This document shows positions 46,414-57,457 of a DNA stretch of 64,000 bases, piece after piece. Every line of letters begins with the position of its first letter. Position 1 is the stretch's first letter. A program made the position numbers and the translations under genes. A model generated the notes under the pieces. The model saw nothing but the letters and a program-made list of their open reading frames with translations, was not told the origin of the DNA and ran no database searches. The stretch spans positions 3,286,001 through 3,350,000 of the forward strand of contig NZ_AP027362.1 in the NCBI RefSeq assembly GCF_030295935.1, in the 5' to 3' direction. This stretch comes from Thalassotalea piscium (GTDB taxonomy: Bacteria; Pseudomonadota; Gammaproteobacteria; Enterobacterales; Alteromonadaceae).

Positions 46414-49400
46414 CGATTTTATCCAGTTCTTTTACTTCTTTAGCTGGAAGCTTTATCTCAGCAGCTTTTTTATCTTCTTGAATATTTGTTTCAGCATCTA
46501 CTATTTGTGGAGGTGTCGAGCGACCCACACTAATGTTTTGGCTTTTGCGGTTAACTTCACGCAGATCAGGCTCATTAATATTACCGGTTAATTCAAAGTT
46601 AAACTCTGACCAAACTTTAGAAATTAACACTTCATCTAATGCTAATGCGCCTAAAAATGTGACTGGGTTTAATGTGGCTATCCAAGCAATCGCAGGTAAA
46701 CTGGCACTGAAATTTGGTTTATACGACATTCTATAGTCAAGATTGCCAGCCGACAGGTTGGTATTACCTTTAATTGAAAGGTCACCAGCAGCCCCTTTCA
46801 TTTTTGCGTTATCAGTATAAAGTACGCCATCTTTGATGTGTGCTTCGGCTATTATTTGGCTATAAAACATACCATCGCTGAAAATATCACGAAAATCCAA
46901 TGTTAGCTTTCGTACTAAAGACTGTAAACTCAGCACGGAAAAAATTCGCAACCCTTTATCATCAATGTCAGCCAAATATCCGTCATTTAGTTTAGTGTAA
47001 AGCTCACCATTAAGCGTCTCAACATTCCATTGATAAGGTGCACCCTGCCAATTAATATCATAAGTTGCTTCAACACCACTATCTTTGATCAATGAAGCAA
47101 AACCAAGCTGCTTAAACTCTTGCTCCAAATCATCAATTGATAACTTTCCATTAATAGACGTAATATAATTATCTGCTTGTCGCTGCCATAGCATATCAAA
47201 GCTCACATTATTGCGCTTACGTTTTGCTACAAAGTTATTCAGCGCGATTGTGTTATCATCCTCTCGTTTGATCAGAAAATCGATTTGACCCAAATCTAAG
47301 CCATTGTATTGGCATTGTTTACAACTGAACGTTACCGGAGGCACATTATTGAATATATGTGCGACAGCAGCATTCTCTTGAGCAATTTCTTCAATTGACT
47401 TTGTTGGAATTGGAATAACTTGTTGTTCATTAACACTTTTCGACTCTACGCTAGGTAACACCGTTTTTGTATTAGCAAGATTGATAAAGTCTGCCTCGAC
47501 CACAACCCCTTGTTCAAGCCAATTGGGTAAAAACTTAATATCGGCTCTAGCTTGTGTGCTACTAAGCGCTAGCAACCACCAAGCTTGTTCGTCAGATATA
47601 TTAAAAGCAACATTATCGAGTGTTTCTCCTAATAGTGTAAATTGAGAAATTTCGCCCCTAATCCGCTGAGGTTGAGTAAGCAAAGAAGGCGATTGCACAT
47701 TATCTTCATCATTTGAAAAGCTAGCTAATGAGTCAATAATATCAACAACGAAAGGCTGCCATTGCTCAAAGCTAGCCTTTTCTAAATTTGCAGTAATATG
47801 AAAGCCGTTAAGTGGCAGTAACATATCCTCTTTACCTAGAATTAAATGGGCTCGTGAAAATGTTACTAGCTCATGATCTAACACGCCGTAAAAACTCATT
47901 TGCTTACCGACAACAGCATCTATGATAGATTGCTTTTCGTTACCTTGTACTTTAGCAAGTACTGAACGTTTGTCGTCTATTACTTTTTCAAATGGTGCTG
48001 GAAGCTTTAGTTCTGTTTGCGCAAGATCTGACAATACCAACAAGTCATATTTAAACTGACCATCATCAGCATTTTTAAGGGTTAATTCACCCTGCCATTG
48101 TAAAGGGCCTTTAGCATAATCTTTTAATAATGGGGGTAATTGCTTTTGCCATAATGCTTGAGACCAATCTGCAGTAATATCAATATTCGTCTGATAATGC
48201 TCAGGTGTTGTCTCTGCATTCACGTTTAATGCTAAGGGTAAATCGCGCCAATTTAGCTTAATATTTTTAGTCGTAATAACATCATTCACAAAGTTTAACT
48301 GACCATTAACCTGTTCAAACTCCATTTCAGGGGCAGTTAATGACACTCTATTATTAGTAAATACAACAGTTCCCTTCGCCACCGTATTGTCGGTGTCCTC
48401 TAGCGGGATAGTCAGTGAAAAAGTTCCTGCAATATTATCACTCACCTTAACTTGCTCTAAAACAACCCCTACACTTTCTTTTAACGGACTTTTTTGCATT
48501 AAAAGAGTAACATCAGCCGCCTTTGTATTATTAAAGCCAGCCTCAATTTCCAGTAGCTGAGCGCCAACTAATTCATCAATACGCGCAGTCACACCACTTA
48601 CGTCAACACCTTCAAGTGATCCTGAGCGCCCTGTGATCAACATACTATTATTGGTAAAGTTTAAATTGCCATTAAACTGCTCAATCGCCGACCACTCCGA
48701 GTCAAATTTAAAAGTCGCGTCAGTTAATTCTGCATCAACGGTAAAAATACCTTGTTGCTCAGTAAATGGAAAATCAACTAGTGGGCCATTAAACAATACC
48801 TGGGCCTGTGTAGCTTTACCGCTGATAATAGACTTATTCAAGTAGTTAACTAAGTCAGGTCCCATTAATAGTTCTGGGTAATAATGCGGTGCATTTTTAA
48901 CATCAACGTTTTGAACATCTGCCAATAAGGCCATGGTAATAGGCTTATCATCACGGGCATCAATAGTTACTTCGCCTGATAGGCTGATTTCTTCTGAGTT
49001 TAGTGATATATCGTTAATCTTAGCTAACACGCCGCTTTCTTGAAAAAATAAAGAAACTGTTGCTGCTAACGTTTGGTAAGGAATGGGCTTAATAAAATGC
49101 TCTTTAAAGTCAATTTCACCATTATTGCTTTGCACTTTCATCAATAATTGTTGATCGTGGTAAAGCACTTCACCCGATAACTGGTTAATGCTAGGTATGC
49201 CTTGATAATAACTAATTCCAAGTTGTGAAAACTCTGCAGTTACACTTGTTTTTGAATCTTTGGTTTGCCAAACAACGTCATTTAAAACCCCTTGAGGTGC
49301 TAGGCTATATAACAGTTTTCTGGCATCTTTATTACTGGTAAATAAAGGAACTAATTGCGCTATACCTTCAGCATCTATACTTGAAATATAGCCACTGTAT

Positions 49401-50395
49401 TGGTTTTTATTAGCAGATACTTCTATTGTTAGTGGTAACCAAGCTCTGTTATTTGATCTAAAGGTGAGTTCTGATGTACTGAAGTTGAAGTATTGATTAT
49501 CGCTAATATTTTCAATCAGAATTAAGCCGTGCTCGATATTAAAACTCTGTATACTGGCTAAGTGTTGCCAAACAATCTGATTTTCCCCTAAAGCGACTTT
49601 AATATTCTCAATCAAGCCATCATTAATTGCTAACCACGCATCAAAATTAATCGAAGAGTGAGTATCTTCATCTTTTATCGCTAGCACCTTATCAAGCCAG
49701 GGAGTTATGTTAACTTTATTTGCTTTAACATAGACAGTCCCTTTCATTGTTGACAGTTTTTTTCCTTCTAGTGCTAATACTAAATTTAGATTATTAGAAG
49801 TTAAACCATCAATGATTACTTTACCTTCAGCGCGATGTTTATCTCCATTATTCAACCAATTTAACTCGCTAATTAGAAAGGTTTGCACTTCTTGTTCGGT
49901 ACGGTAGATAATTTGGCTATCACGTAATGAAAAGCGATTAATGCGCTGTAAAAATAACTCAGTAACATTATCGACTATCGCTAATTGCTGGTTATTTTTT
50001 TCTGTATTTATTACTACGCCTTTATTTACATAAACTTTTACACCGTCAAGCGTTAATGCTTTCGTTACAAAGTTTAATTGGCGGATACTACGCCAAAAGT
50101 CGAGATGAAAATCGATAGCACCGATAAATATTTCAACGCCATCGGTTTGAAGAAAACTTACATTATTAGCAACCATAGATGGACCAGAGCTTTTCCAATC
50201 CATGTGTAATGAGCCTATAACAACATTACTTTGATAGGTGGTATTAATATAATCTTGAAAGTCGAGGCGATAGTTATGAGCATAAGGAAGTAGTAACCTT
50301 AATGAACTTATCAAAACCGCAAAGGACACCAACAAAATAGCAATGATTTTGTAAAAACGGTTTAACCAACGATTTAAGACTTTAGAAATACTCAT
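46406..50395 (-). CDS. yhdP: YhdP family AsmA-like envelope protein
   Basis: Very large (1329 residues) inner-membrane-anchored periplasmic protein of the YhdP/AsmA group, which carries phospholipid between inner and outer membranes. It has an N-terminal membrane helix (IIAILLVSFAVLISSLRLLLPYA), a long beta-rich periplasmic body and a C-terminal AsmA-like region (GDLSIKGNTNLSAGNLDYRMSYKPNFSASLPAIAWIATLNP) followed by a charged tail. It is about 60 residues longer than E. coli YhdP. AAAAGAG precedes the ATG. Conserved position between rng and the nitrilase gene. Confidence 0.92.
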   Translation of the reverse strand: MSISKVLNRWLNRFYKIIAILLVSFAVLISSLRLLLPYAHNYRLDFQDYINTTYQSNVVIGSLHMDWKSSGPSMVANNVSFLQTDGVEIFIGAIDFHLDFWRSIRQLNFVTKALTLDGVKVYVNKGVVINTEKNNQQLAIVDNVTELFLQRINRFSLRDSQIIYRTEQEVQTFLISELNWLNNGDKHRAEGKVIIDGLTSNNLNLVLALEGKKLSTMKGTVYVKANKVNITPWLDKVLAIKDEDTHSSINFDAWLAINDGLIENIKVALGENQIVWQHLASIQSFNIEHGLILIENISDNQYFNFSTSELTFRSNNRAWLPLTIEVSANKNQYSGYISSIDAEGIAQLVPLFTSNKDARKLLYSLAPQGVLNDVVWQTKDSKTSVTAEFSQLGISYYQGIPSINQLSGEVLYHDQQLLMKVQSNNGEIDFKEHFIKPIPYQTLAATVSLFFQESGVLAKINDISLNSEEISLSGEVTIDARDDKPITMALLADVQNVDVKNAPHYYPELLMGPDLVNYLNKSIISGKATQAQVLFNGPLVDFPFTEQQGIFTVDAELTDATFKFDSEWSAIEQFNGNLNFTNNSMLITGRSGSLEGVDVSGVTARIDELVGAQLLEIEAGFNNTKAADVTLLMQKSPLKESVGVVLEQVKVSDNIAGTFSLTIPLEDTDNTVAKGTVVFTNNRVSLTAPEMEFEQVNGQLNFVNDVITTKNIKLNWRDLPLALNVNAETTPEHYQTNIDITADWSQALWQKQLPPLLKDYAKGPLQWQGELTLKNADDGQFKYDLLVLSDLAQTELKLPAPFEKVIDDKRSVLAKVQGNEKQSIIDAVVGKQMSFYGVLDHELVTFSRAHLILGKEDMLLPLNGFHITANLEKASFEQWQPFVVDIIDSLASFSNDEDNVQSPSLLTQPQRIRGEISQFTLLGETLDNVAFNISDEQAWWLLALSSTQARADIKFLPNWLEQGVVVEADFINLANTKTVLPSVESKSVNEQQVIPIPTKSIEEIAQENAAVAHIFNNVPPVTFSCKQCQYNGLDLGQIDFLIKREDDNTIALNNFVAKRKRNNVSFDMLWQRQADNYITSINGKLSIDDLEQEFKQLGFASLIKDSGVEATYDINWQGAPYQWNVETLNGELYTKLNDGYLADIDDKGLRIFSVLSLQSLVRKLTLDFRDIFSDGMFYSQIIAEAHIKDGVLYTDNAKMKGAAGDLSIKGNTNLSAGNLDYRMSYKPNFSASLPAIAWIATLNPVTFLGALALDEVLISKVWSEFNFELTGNINEPDLREVNRKSQNISVGRSTPPQIVDAETNIQEDKKAAEIKLPAKEVKELDKIDG

Positions 50396-50444
50396 TTATA
50401 CTCTTTTAAAAACACTCAACAGCCACTAACTCACTTGAGTTTAA

Positions 50445-51908
50445 TTACATCATAACAACGTCGAATTGCTCTTGATTATACATGGTTTCAGTTTGCACTT
50501 TAATTTGCTTACCAATAAATACCTCTAGCTCTGCTAAATTATGAAACTCATCATTAATTAATGACTCACTGACTAACGTCGATGCGTATACAATAAATTT
50601 ATCAGCATCGTAAGCTCTATTTACTCTCACTATTTCTCTTAGAATTTCATAGCAAACTGTTTCTACTGTTTTTAAATTACCTCTACCTGAGCAAACCTCG
50701 CATTCTCCACATAAAATATGCTCAAGGCTTTCACGTGTTCTTTTTCGCGTCATCTCAACTAAGCCTAGCGCAGAAAAACCGCTGATACTAAATTTTACTT
50801 TATCTTTAGCCATAGCTGATTCAAGGCTATGCAGCACTCTACGCTTATGATCAGTATCAGTCATATCAATAAAATCAACAATAATAATTCCACCCAAGTT
50901 ACGCAGCCTTAATTGCCTTGCTATTGCTTGCGTAGCTTCAATGTTAGTGTTGAAAATGGTTTCTTCTAAATTACGATGCCCTACAAACGCTCCGGTATTG
51001 ATATCAATTGTGGTCATCGCCTCTGTTTGATCAATAATTAAGTAGCCACCTGACTTTAAAATAATTTTACGATGCAAAGCCCGTTGAATTTCGTTTTCAA
51101 CATCAAACAAGTCAAAAATAGGTCGCTCACCAGGGTAATATTCCATCAAACCAGTTAACTCTGGTACGAATTCTTTTGTAAAGTCACTTAACTGATCAAA
51201 GGTTAACTTAGAATCTATTCTAACGCGCTCTAACGATACACCAACAAAGTCTCGAAGCACCCTAAATGCAAGTGATAGATCTTGATATAATGCTATTTTT
51301 GTTTGCTTGCGCTTTTTACGCTCTAATACCTTAGACCATACCCTTCGTAAAAACTCTGCGTCATGTTTAAGTTCGCTCTCTCCTACTCCCTCAGCCGCTG
51401 TTCGTACAATAAAGCCATGCTCATCATCACAATAAGGAGTAACAATATTTTTTAATCGTGTTCGCTCCGCAGCATCTTCAATTCGCTGTGAAATACCTGC
51501 ATGGCTCGCATTTGGCATTAAAACTAAGTACCGTGCTGCTACAGTAATATCTGTAGTCAACCTTGCGCCTTTAGTACCAAGCGGATCTTTAACTACTTGC
51601 ACTACAATGTGCTGGCCTTCGTGTACTAAACTTCGAATATCTGGTACTTGTTTTGACTCTTTATCTTCGTTTGTAATGAGAGTAGAGTTAATATCTGAAG
51701 CATGTAAGAATGCCGCTTTTTCTAAATTTATATCAACAAACGCTGCCTGCATACCAGGTAACACGCGGATCACTTTGCCTAAATAAATATTACCAACAAG
51801 CCCCCTGCGAGCTTCACGTTCTACATGCACCTCTTGCAGCACACCATTTTCAATTAATGCCACTCTAGTTTCGCTAGGTGTCACATTGATCAGTAATTCC
51901 CCATTCAT
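50445..51908 (-). CDS. rng: Ribonuclease G
   Basis: Endoribonuclease of the RNase E/G family, matures 16S rRNA 5' ends and cleaves some mRNAs. 487 residues from ATG 51908 (MNGELLINVTPSETRVA); a TTG three codons upstream also lies in frame but would overlap maf. An S1 domain spans about 35-120. Catalytic aspartates are in TTIDINTGAF and IIVDFIDMTD, and the Zn-link cysteines in CGECEVCSGRG. It starts 5 bases after the maf stop. Confidence 0.96.
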   Translation of the reverse strand: MNGELLINVTPSETRVALIENGVLQEVHVEREARRGLVGNIYLGKVIRVLPGMQAAFVDINLEKAAFLHASDINSTLITNEDKESKQVPDIRSLVHEGQHIVVQVVKDPLGTKGARLTTDITVAARYLVLMPNASHAGISQRIEDAAERTRLKNIVTPYCDDEHGFIVRTAAEGVGESELKHDAEFLRRVWSKVLERKKRKQTKIALYQDLSLAFRVLRDFVGVSLERVRIDSKLTFDQLSDFTKEFVPELTGLMEYYPGERPIFDLFDVENEIQRALHRKIILKSGGYLIIDQTEAMTTIDINTGAFVGHRNLEETIFNTNIEATQAIARQLRLRNLGGIIIVDFIDMTDTDHKRRVLHSLESAMAKDKVKFSISGFSALGLVEMTRKRTRESLEHILCGECEVCSGRGNLKTVETVCYEILREIVRVNRAYDADKFIVYASTLVSESLINDEFHNLAELEVFIGKQIKVQTETMYNQEQFDVVMM

Positions 51909-51913
51909 TATTT

Positions 51914-52504
51914 TCAACCTTTTTGCTGTATTGCAGTGGGTAAATCTAACTTAGCAAGTAACTGTGCTGTTTCAAATAAGGGTAAACCAACTACCGCACT
52001 ATAACTGCCGCTAATATGAGTGACAAACTGCCCTGCAATACCTTGAATACCATATGAACCTGCTTTGTCTTGTGGTTCACCAGTATGCCAATAATTAATA
52101 ATTTCATGCTCTGTTAACACTTTAAAGGTGACATTTGTTACAACCTCAATCACCTCGTGATATGTACCTTGCACGGCAGCTACTGCTGTTAGTACTTGAT
52201 GTGTTTTACCTGACAGTAAACTCAACGTTTTAATGCTCTGCGTAAGGTTTTCAGGTTTACCTAAAATAGTATTTTGATACACAACGGCTGTATCAGAGCC
52301 TAAAACAATAAGCTTTTGAGGTTTATTTTGCGCGATGTGTTGAGCTTTTGCTAAAGCAAGCCGCTTAACGTACTGACTCGCTCCTTCAGACTCTTGCTGA
52401 CTTTCGTCAATATTTGCACTTAAACATTCGAAGTCATAACCAAGTTGAGTCAGTAACTCTTTTCTCCTAGGTGATTGAGAAGCAAGAATAAGTTTATGGT
52501 TCAT
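51914..52504 (-). CDS. maf: Maf-family nucleoside triphosphate pyrophosphatase (YhdE-like)
   Basis: House-cleaning NTP pyrophosphatase, YhdE type (dTTP/UTP in E. coli). 196 residues with the family start LASQSPRRKELLTQLGY, the catalytic block VLGSDTAVVYQNTILGKP (Asp about 70) and the DKAGSYGIQGIAG motif. It lies between mreD and rng in the usual order. Confidence 0.94.
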   Translation of the reverse strand: MNHKLILASQSPRRKELLTQLGYDFECLSANIDESQQESEGASQYVKRLALAKAQHIAQNKPQKLIVLGSDTAVVYQNTILGKPENLTQSIKTLSLLSGKTHQVLTAVAAVQGTYHEVIEVVTNVTFKVLTEHEIINYWHTGEPQDKAGSYGIQGIAGQFVTHISGSYSAVVGLPLFETAQLLAKLDLPTAIQQKG

Positions 52505-52518
52505 TTACTCAACCCTAT

Positions 52519-52998
52519 TTACTTTATTTTAAAGTGACGACGAATTTTTCTTAATAATAAGAATGCCCAAGGCCACAGTATCACAGTCGTGATTACGGGA
52601 TATAAATATTGCGGTACAAACACAGCGTCAGTTAAAAACCGCTGAAACCAAAAGACAAGTAAATGATAAAGCGCAGATAAAACACCTACGATAAGCGCCT
52701 GTTGCCAAACAGAAAAGTTACGTATTTTTTGAAAGTTACCTGCAATTATAAATACAGTTAGCGCCATTGCTGCAGCATGTACACCTAAAGTTGACCCTAA
52801 TAAAATATCAATTAATAAACCAAATAACCATGCAGTGATCACATTAACCCTATTTGGTAATGCTAAACACCAGTATAGCACTACCACCAATACCCAGTCA
52901 GGACGAAATGCATCAACAGCAATTGGTAAAGGCATAATGGTTGCCATTAAAGCCACAATAAATGTTAATAATATTATAATACCGTTATGAGAAAACAC
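52519..52998 (-). CDS. mreD: Rod-shape protein MreD
   Basis: Inner-membrane partner of the elongasome that maintains rod shape. 159 residues, about five hydrophobic segments and the family block RPDWVLVVVLYWCLALPNRVNV. The start is GTG 52998, two bases after the mreC stop, with the ribosome-binding site (CAGGAG) inside the mreC end. Confidence 0.93.
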   Translation of the reverse strand: MFSHNGIIILLTFIVALMATIMPLPIAVDAFRPDWVLVVVLYWCLALPNRVNVITAWLFGLLIDILLGSTLGVHAAAMALTVFIIAGNFQKIRNFSVWQQALIVGVLSALYHLLVFWFQRFLTDAVFVPQYLYPVITTVILWPWAFLLLRKIRRHFKIK

Positions 52999-53000
52999 TG

Positions 53001-53870
53001 TTATTGCTCCTGCTCATTATTATCTGGGCGAGAAGAAAACAGGCTACTTTTATGTTTAGGCCATAATAATAATAAATATCGCAAGCGATCTATTTCAGCA
53101 ACAGGCTCACTTTGTACTTGTGCAAATGGACGTGATTCATCTTGTCGAACGACTGTTACTTTAGCGACAGGATACCCTTCTGGATATTTTCCGCCAAGGC
53201 CAGAGGTAACTAAGGTATCTCCTTGCTTAACATCTGTACTATGAGGTACAAAGTTATGCGTTAATCTGTCGAGGGTGCCTGTACCATTAGCCACTAAACG
53301 CACACCATTACGGCTAATTCTAACGGGTACTGCTTGAGTTACGTCTGTGATAAGTAAAACTCTACTCGTAATAGTGCCAACGTGTAATACCTGGCCAACA
53401 ATACCTTTATCATCAATTAAAGCTTGGCCCTCAAACACACCGTCATTCGCCCCTCGGTTAATAACAACTTGATGGGAATATGGATCACTGTCAACCGAAA
53501 GTATTTCTGCCACCATCTTTTTTGAATCGGTTCGCACTGGCGAGGCTAGCAGGGAGCGTAATCGCTCATTCTCTTTTTTAAGAATATCAAGTTGCATTAA
53601 TTGCTCGTTAAATAGCAACTCATTCATTTTATACTGTTGATTTTGATCGATTAATGCTTGACGTGTCCCTAAGTTCTCAACTGCCCAGTTAACGGCATTT
53701 TTGGGCGTAGATGCCAAATATTGCAATGGGCTTACTAAAGATTGGAGATAACCACGAACAACGTCAAAGCTACCCATTTTATGATCAAAAAAGATAAATG
53801 CAGATGACAGGATGAGCACCAAAATGAGTCTATGCTGAGGAGATGGGCCGTGTTTAAATATCGGATTCAT
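53001..53870 (-). CDS. mreC: Rod-shape protein MreC
   Basis: Periplasmic elongasome protein that activates PBP2. 289 residues with an N-terminal membrane helix (LILVLILSSAFIFFDH), a coiled coil (about 75-115, NELLFNEQLMQLDILKKENERLRSLL) and the C-terminal beta domain with VVINRGANDGVFEGQALIDDKGIVGQVLHVG. Upstream of it, a hairpin separates it from mreB. Confidence 0.95.
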   Translation of the reverse strand: MNPIFKHGPSPQHRLILVLILSSAFIFFDHKMGSFDVVRGYLQSLVSPLQYLASTPKNAVNWAVENLGTRQALIDQNQQYKMNELLFNEQLMQLDILKKENERLRSLLASPVRTDSKKMVAEILSVDSDPYSHQVVINRGANDGVFEGQALIDDKGIVGQVLHVGTITSRVLLITDVTQAVPVRISRNGVRLVANGTGTLDRLTHNFVPHSTDVKQGDTLVTSGLGGKYPEGYPVAKVTVVRQDESRPFAQVQSEPVAEIDRLRYLLLLWPKHKSSLFSSRPDNNEQEQ

Positions 53871-53917
53871 TGATGCGCTAATTTCTCCGCTAGCAGCTAA
53901 TTATGTTAAATAGGATT

Positions 53918-53940
53918 AAGCGATGGTACTACCATCGCTT
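53918..53940 (-). terminator. Attenuating hairpin between mreB and mreC
   Basis: Perfect 10-bp stem AAGCGATGGT / ACCATCGCTT with a 3-base loop, without a following T-tract on the minus strand. It probably reduces or processes the transcript between the highly expressed mreB and mreCD rather than ending it fully. Confidence 0.5.
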
Positions 53941-54000
53941 AATAATAAGAGTGCTCAACCAGTGTAACTAACTTTAGTAAAAGTAGTCGCTTGATCCTCT

Positions 54001-55080
<1,080 letters not shown>

Positions 55081-55376
55081 TCATTGCCTGAACATAATCA
55101 TTATTTTTTCGAATGGGTTAATCATACCTTAGGTTTCACAAGATGTGATGCCTGTTTAGCGAAAAAAACGTAATAATTTGTATTTTTTTTGCAGAAAAGC
55201 ATAAAAACGATTGATTTAGAACGTAACAACTCTGTATGTAAGCGCAACATTCAACAAAATCCTGCTAACCAAGCACCGACGAGTCAATTTCTAAACACGC
55301 AATAGCATAACATTCAAGAACAAAAGCGCTAAACTTATAGAGGTAACTTTTTTCACATTCACTCCACGGTAATACT

Positions 55377-55692
55377 AGGGTCTGTTGATCTTTCATTTTA
55401 GCCTCTGCTATAGACTATTTTTTAAGATAACAAGGCGAAAACGGTGCAATGTAGTCATTCTCGGCTTTGGCATCCTGCGTCGCTCTACCTTCTGCATCCG
55501 TGCAGTCGTACTTTAACCATTTTTAACGATGTTAGGTTGAAAAATAGTCATAGCCCTTTGGGTTGCCTTGAAAAAGCGTCACTCTTTGTTACTTAATGTG
55601 CATTTGGAACAACCAAACATTACATTAAGTGCCTCGACTGTCATCTTTTTCAAGTGCAACAGAGCTATAAACTGAAAGATCAACAGACCCTA
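55377..55692. mobile_element. MITE family A, copy 3 (about 316 bp, longest)
   Basis: TA-flanked terminal repeats GGGTCTGTTGATCTTTCA and TGAAAGATCAACAGACCC. The interior matches the reverse complement of the 16560 copy but includes an extra block of about 50 bp (CTCGGCTTTGGCATCCTGCG to CATCCGTGCAGTCGTAC). No coding potential. It lies about 330 bp upstream of mreB. Confidence 0.88.
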
Positions 55693-55724
55693 ATTGAAAA
55701 AAACATTTGTTTCTTCAGCGAGAA

Positions 55725-55898
55725 TTAAAAGAGCTTAGAGGCAAGGCACTGATCACAGATAATGGTTATTCTCCGTAACTGCTCCTGCGTTACCCTACTA
55801 TCCAACTCCCATGTTGGAGTTGGAACTTTATCAAAATCAGTAACGCTGCGTATAAGCTTTATTAATTCAGAGTGAAAAATATATAAACTTTCCAATAA
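55725..55898 (-). pseudogene. Truncated ORF abutting the IS4-family element
   Basis: An open frame on the minus strand enters from the left end of the insertion sequence and ends at 55725 with about 55 residues (HSELIKLIRSVTDFDKVPTP, then a stretch ending QCLASKLF). It has no start codon of its own outside the IS and I do not recognise a family. It may be the 3' remnant of a gene broken by the IS, or chance. No matching 5' part was found to the right of the IS. Confidence 0.3.
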
Positions 55899-55930
55899 AA
55901 AGCCCCACAAATGTGCTGTCTTTCCTACAC

Positions 55931-55962
55931 AAATCCCTCGATAAAAATCGAGGGATTTTTTT
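55931..55962 (+). terminator. Terminator-like hairpin inside the IS left end
   Basis: 12-bp stem (AAATCCCTCGAT and its complement) with an AAAA loop, followed by T7. It lies between the left inverted repeat and the transposase start, where it would stop outside transcripts from driving the transposase. Confidence 0.8.
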
Positions 55963-56021
55963 ATGAACTTATTGTACAGAACGTGATCTGATCCATTTAT
56001 TCAGTGATGAGGTGGATTTCT

Positions 56022-57404
56022 ATGTTTACAACAAGTTCAGAGCAATGGGCAGAAGAAACATTTTTACATGCAAAATTGGGCGATACCCGCAGAGCTAAAC
56101 GACTTGTTGTGTTAGCCTCTAATCTTTCCAACAAGTTAGGGCAATCACTCGTGCAATCATCTACGTCCACAGCCGATATTGAAGCGGCCTATCGTTTTAC
56201 TCGTAATAAAGCTATTGATGCTCAAGCTATAGCTGAGGCTGGCTTTAAGGCAACAGCAGCAAAAGTTAAAGATTATGATTGCCTACTTGCTTTAGAAGAC
56301 ACCACATCACTTGAATTTAAACATCAAACGATTCGCGATGAAATGGGGCATACCACTTCGAATAAGCGTTCGCGTGGCATGCATGCTCATTCCGTATTGC
56401 TATTTGCCCCTGAGCAGCAGCATGTTGTTGGTCTGATTGAGCAAAAACGATGGACACGAGACGTCAGTTTGTACGGCCAAAATAATCGCCATGCCAGCCG
56501 AGCGTACGAAGACAAAGAAAGCTATAAGTGGGAGCAAGCATCAGAAGCGATGACTCCCCGTCTAGGTTCAACAATGAATAAGGTAATTTCAGTGTGTGAT
56601 AGAGAGTCAGATATTATTGAATACCTGACTTATAAAACAGCGAGGCAGCAACGTTTTGTCGTGCGCTCAATGCAGAGTCGTTGCATTGAACAAAGTGAAA
56701 ATAAACTTTATCAATATAGTGAGTCGTTAAAATCAGCAGGTCAACGTATTGTTTCGGTGAGGCAAAAAGGCGGACGCAAAGCGCGGGAGGCTTCTTGTCA
56801 AATACGTTATGCCAAAGTTGATGTAAAAATGCCAGCGAATAAAAAAGGCGCTTCGGTATCTCTCTATTATGTGGGTTGTCAGGAAGAAAACAATGACCAA
56901 GGATTAAGTTGGCACCTGTTAACATCTGAGCCTGTGACGTGCAAAGAGGAAGCCGAAAAAGTATTGACCTACTATGAAAAACGCTGGTTAATTGAAGAGT
57001 TCCACAAAGCGTGGAAAAGCGGCGGTACTCAAGTAGAAGATTTACGTATGCAAAGTAAAGACAATTTAGAAAAGGTGATTGTGATATTAGCGTTTATTGC
57101 CGCACGCCTTCATCAACTTCGTTACCTTGGCCTTAATAAGAAAGAAGCAGAAAAGCATAGTTGTGAAACGGTTTTAAGTCCGTTAGCGTGGAAGTTGCTA
57201 TGGACAAAACGAGAAAAATCAAAACCACCGACAACGGCACCAAGCCTTTATTGGGCTTACATTAACCTTGGGAAGTTAGCGGGTTGGCACGATTCAAAAC
57301 GTAATGGCCGTGTCGGGTGGGAGCGATTATGGGAAGGATGGTTTAAATTGCAAACCATCCTTGAAGGCTATGAATTAGCCCAATCTCTTGATCTGAAAAT
57401 GTGA
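56022..57404 (+). CDS. IS4-family transposase (IS50/Tn5 type)
   Basis: DDE transposase of 460 residues, similar in layout to Tn5 transposase: N-terminal LGDTRRAKRLVVLASNLSN, catalytic aspartates in LLALEDTTSLE and SVCDRESDIIEYL, and the YREK signature YEKRWLIEEFHKAWKSGG with the catalytic glutamate. Start ATG 56022 with GAGGTGG at 6 bases; an in-frame GTG at 56004 is less likely. The frame is intact, so the element could be active. Confidence 0.93.
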   Translation: MFTTSSEQWAEETFLHAKLGDTRRAKRLVVLASNLSNKLGQSLVQSSTSTADIEAAYRFTRNKAIDAQAIAEAGFKATAAKVKDYDCLLALEDTTSLEFKHQTIRDEMGHTTSNKRSRGMHAHSVLLFAPEQQHVVGLIEQKRWTRDVSLYGQNNRHASRAYEDKESYKWEQASEAMTPRLGSTMNKVISVCDRESDIIEYLTYKTARQQRFVVRSMQSRCIEQSENKLYQYSESLKSAGQRIVSVRQKGGRKAREASCQIRYAKVDVKMPANKKGASVSLYYVGCQEENNDQGLSWHLLTSEPVTCKEEAEKVLTYYEKRWLIEEFHKAWKSGGTQVEDLRMQSKDNLEKVIVILAFIAARLHQLRYLGLNKKEAEKHSCETVLSPLAWKLLWTKREKSKPPTTAPSLYWAYINLGKLAGWHDSKRNGRVGWERLWEGWFKLQTILEGYELAQSLDLKM

Positions 57405-57457
57405 TCAAGAGACAGCACAAATGTGGGGCTTTATATTCATGAAACAAAAAAGTTATT

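Larger units (their letters stand above)
55899..57432. mobile_element. Complete IS4-family (IS50/Tn5-like) insertion sequence, about 1.53 kb
   Basis: Bounded by 23-bp inverted repeats with 21 matches: AAAGCCCCACAAATGTGCTG at 55899 and the complement of GCACAAATGTGGGGCTTT at the right end. It contains one intact transposase gene and a terminator-like hairpin near the left end. I could not see a clear 9-bp target duplication (left flank TTCCAATAA, right flank ATATTCATG), so it may be an old or rearranged insertion. It sits where mshQ is usually found. Confidence 0.9.

Noticed and set aside
55890-57441. Target-site duplication for the IS4-family element
   Set aside because: The 9 bases on each side (TTCCAATAA and ATATTCATG) do not match, nor do shifted versions.
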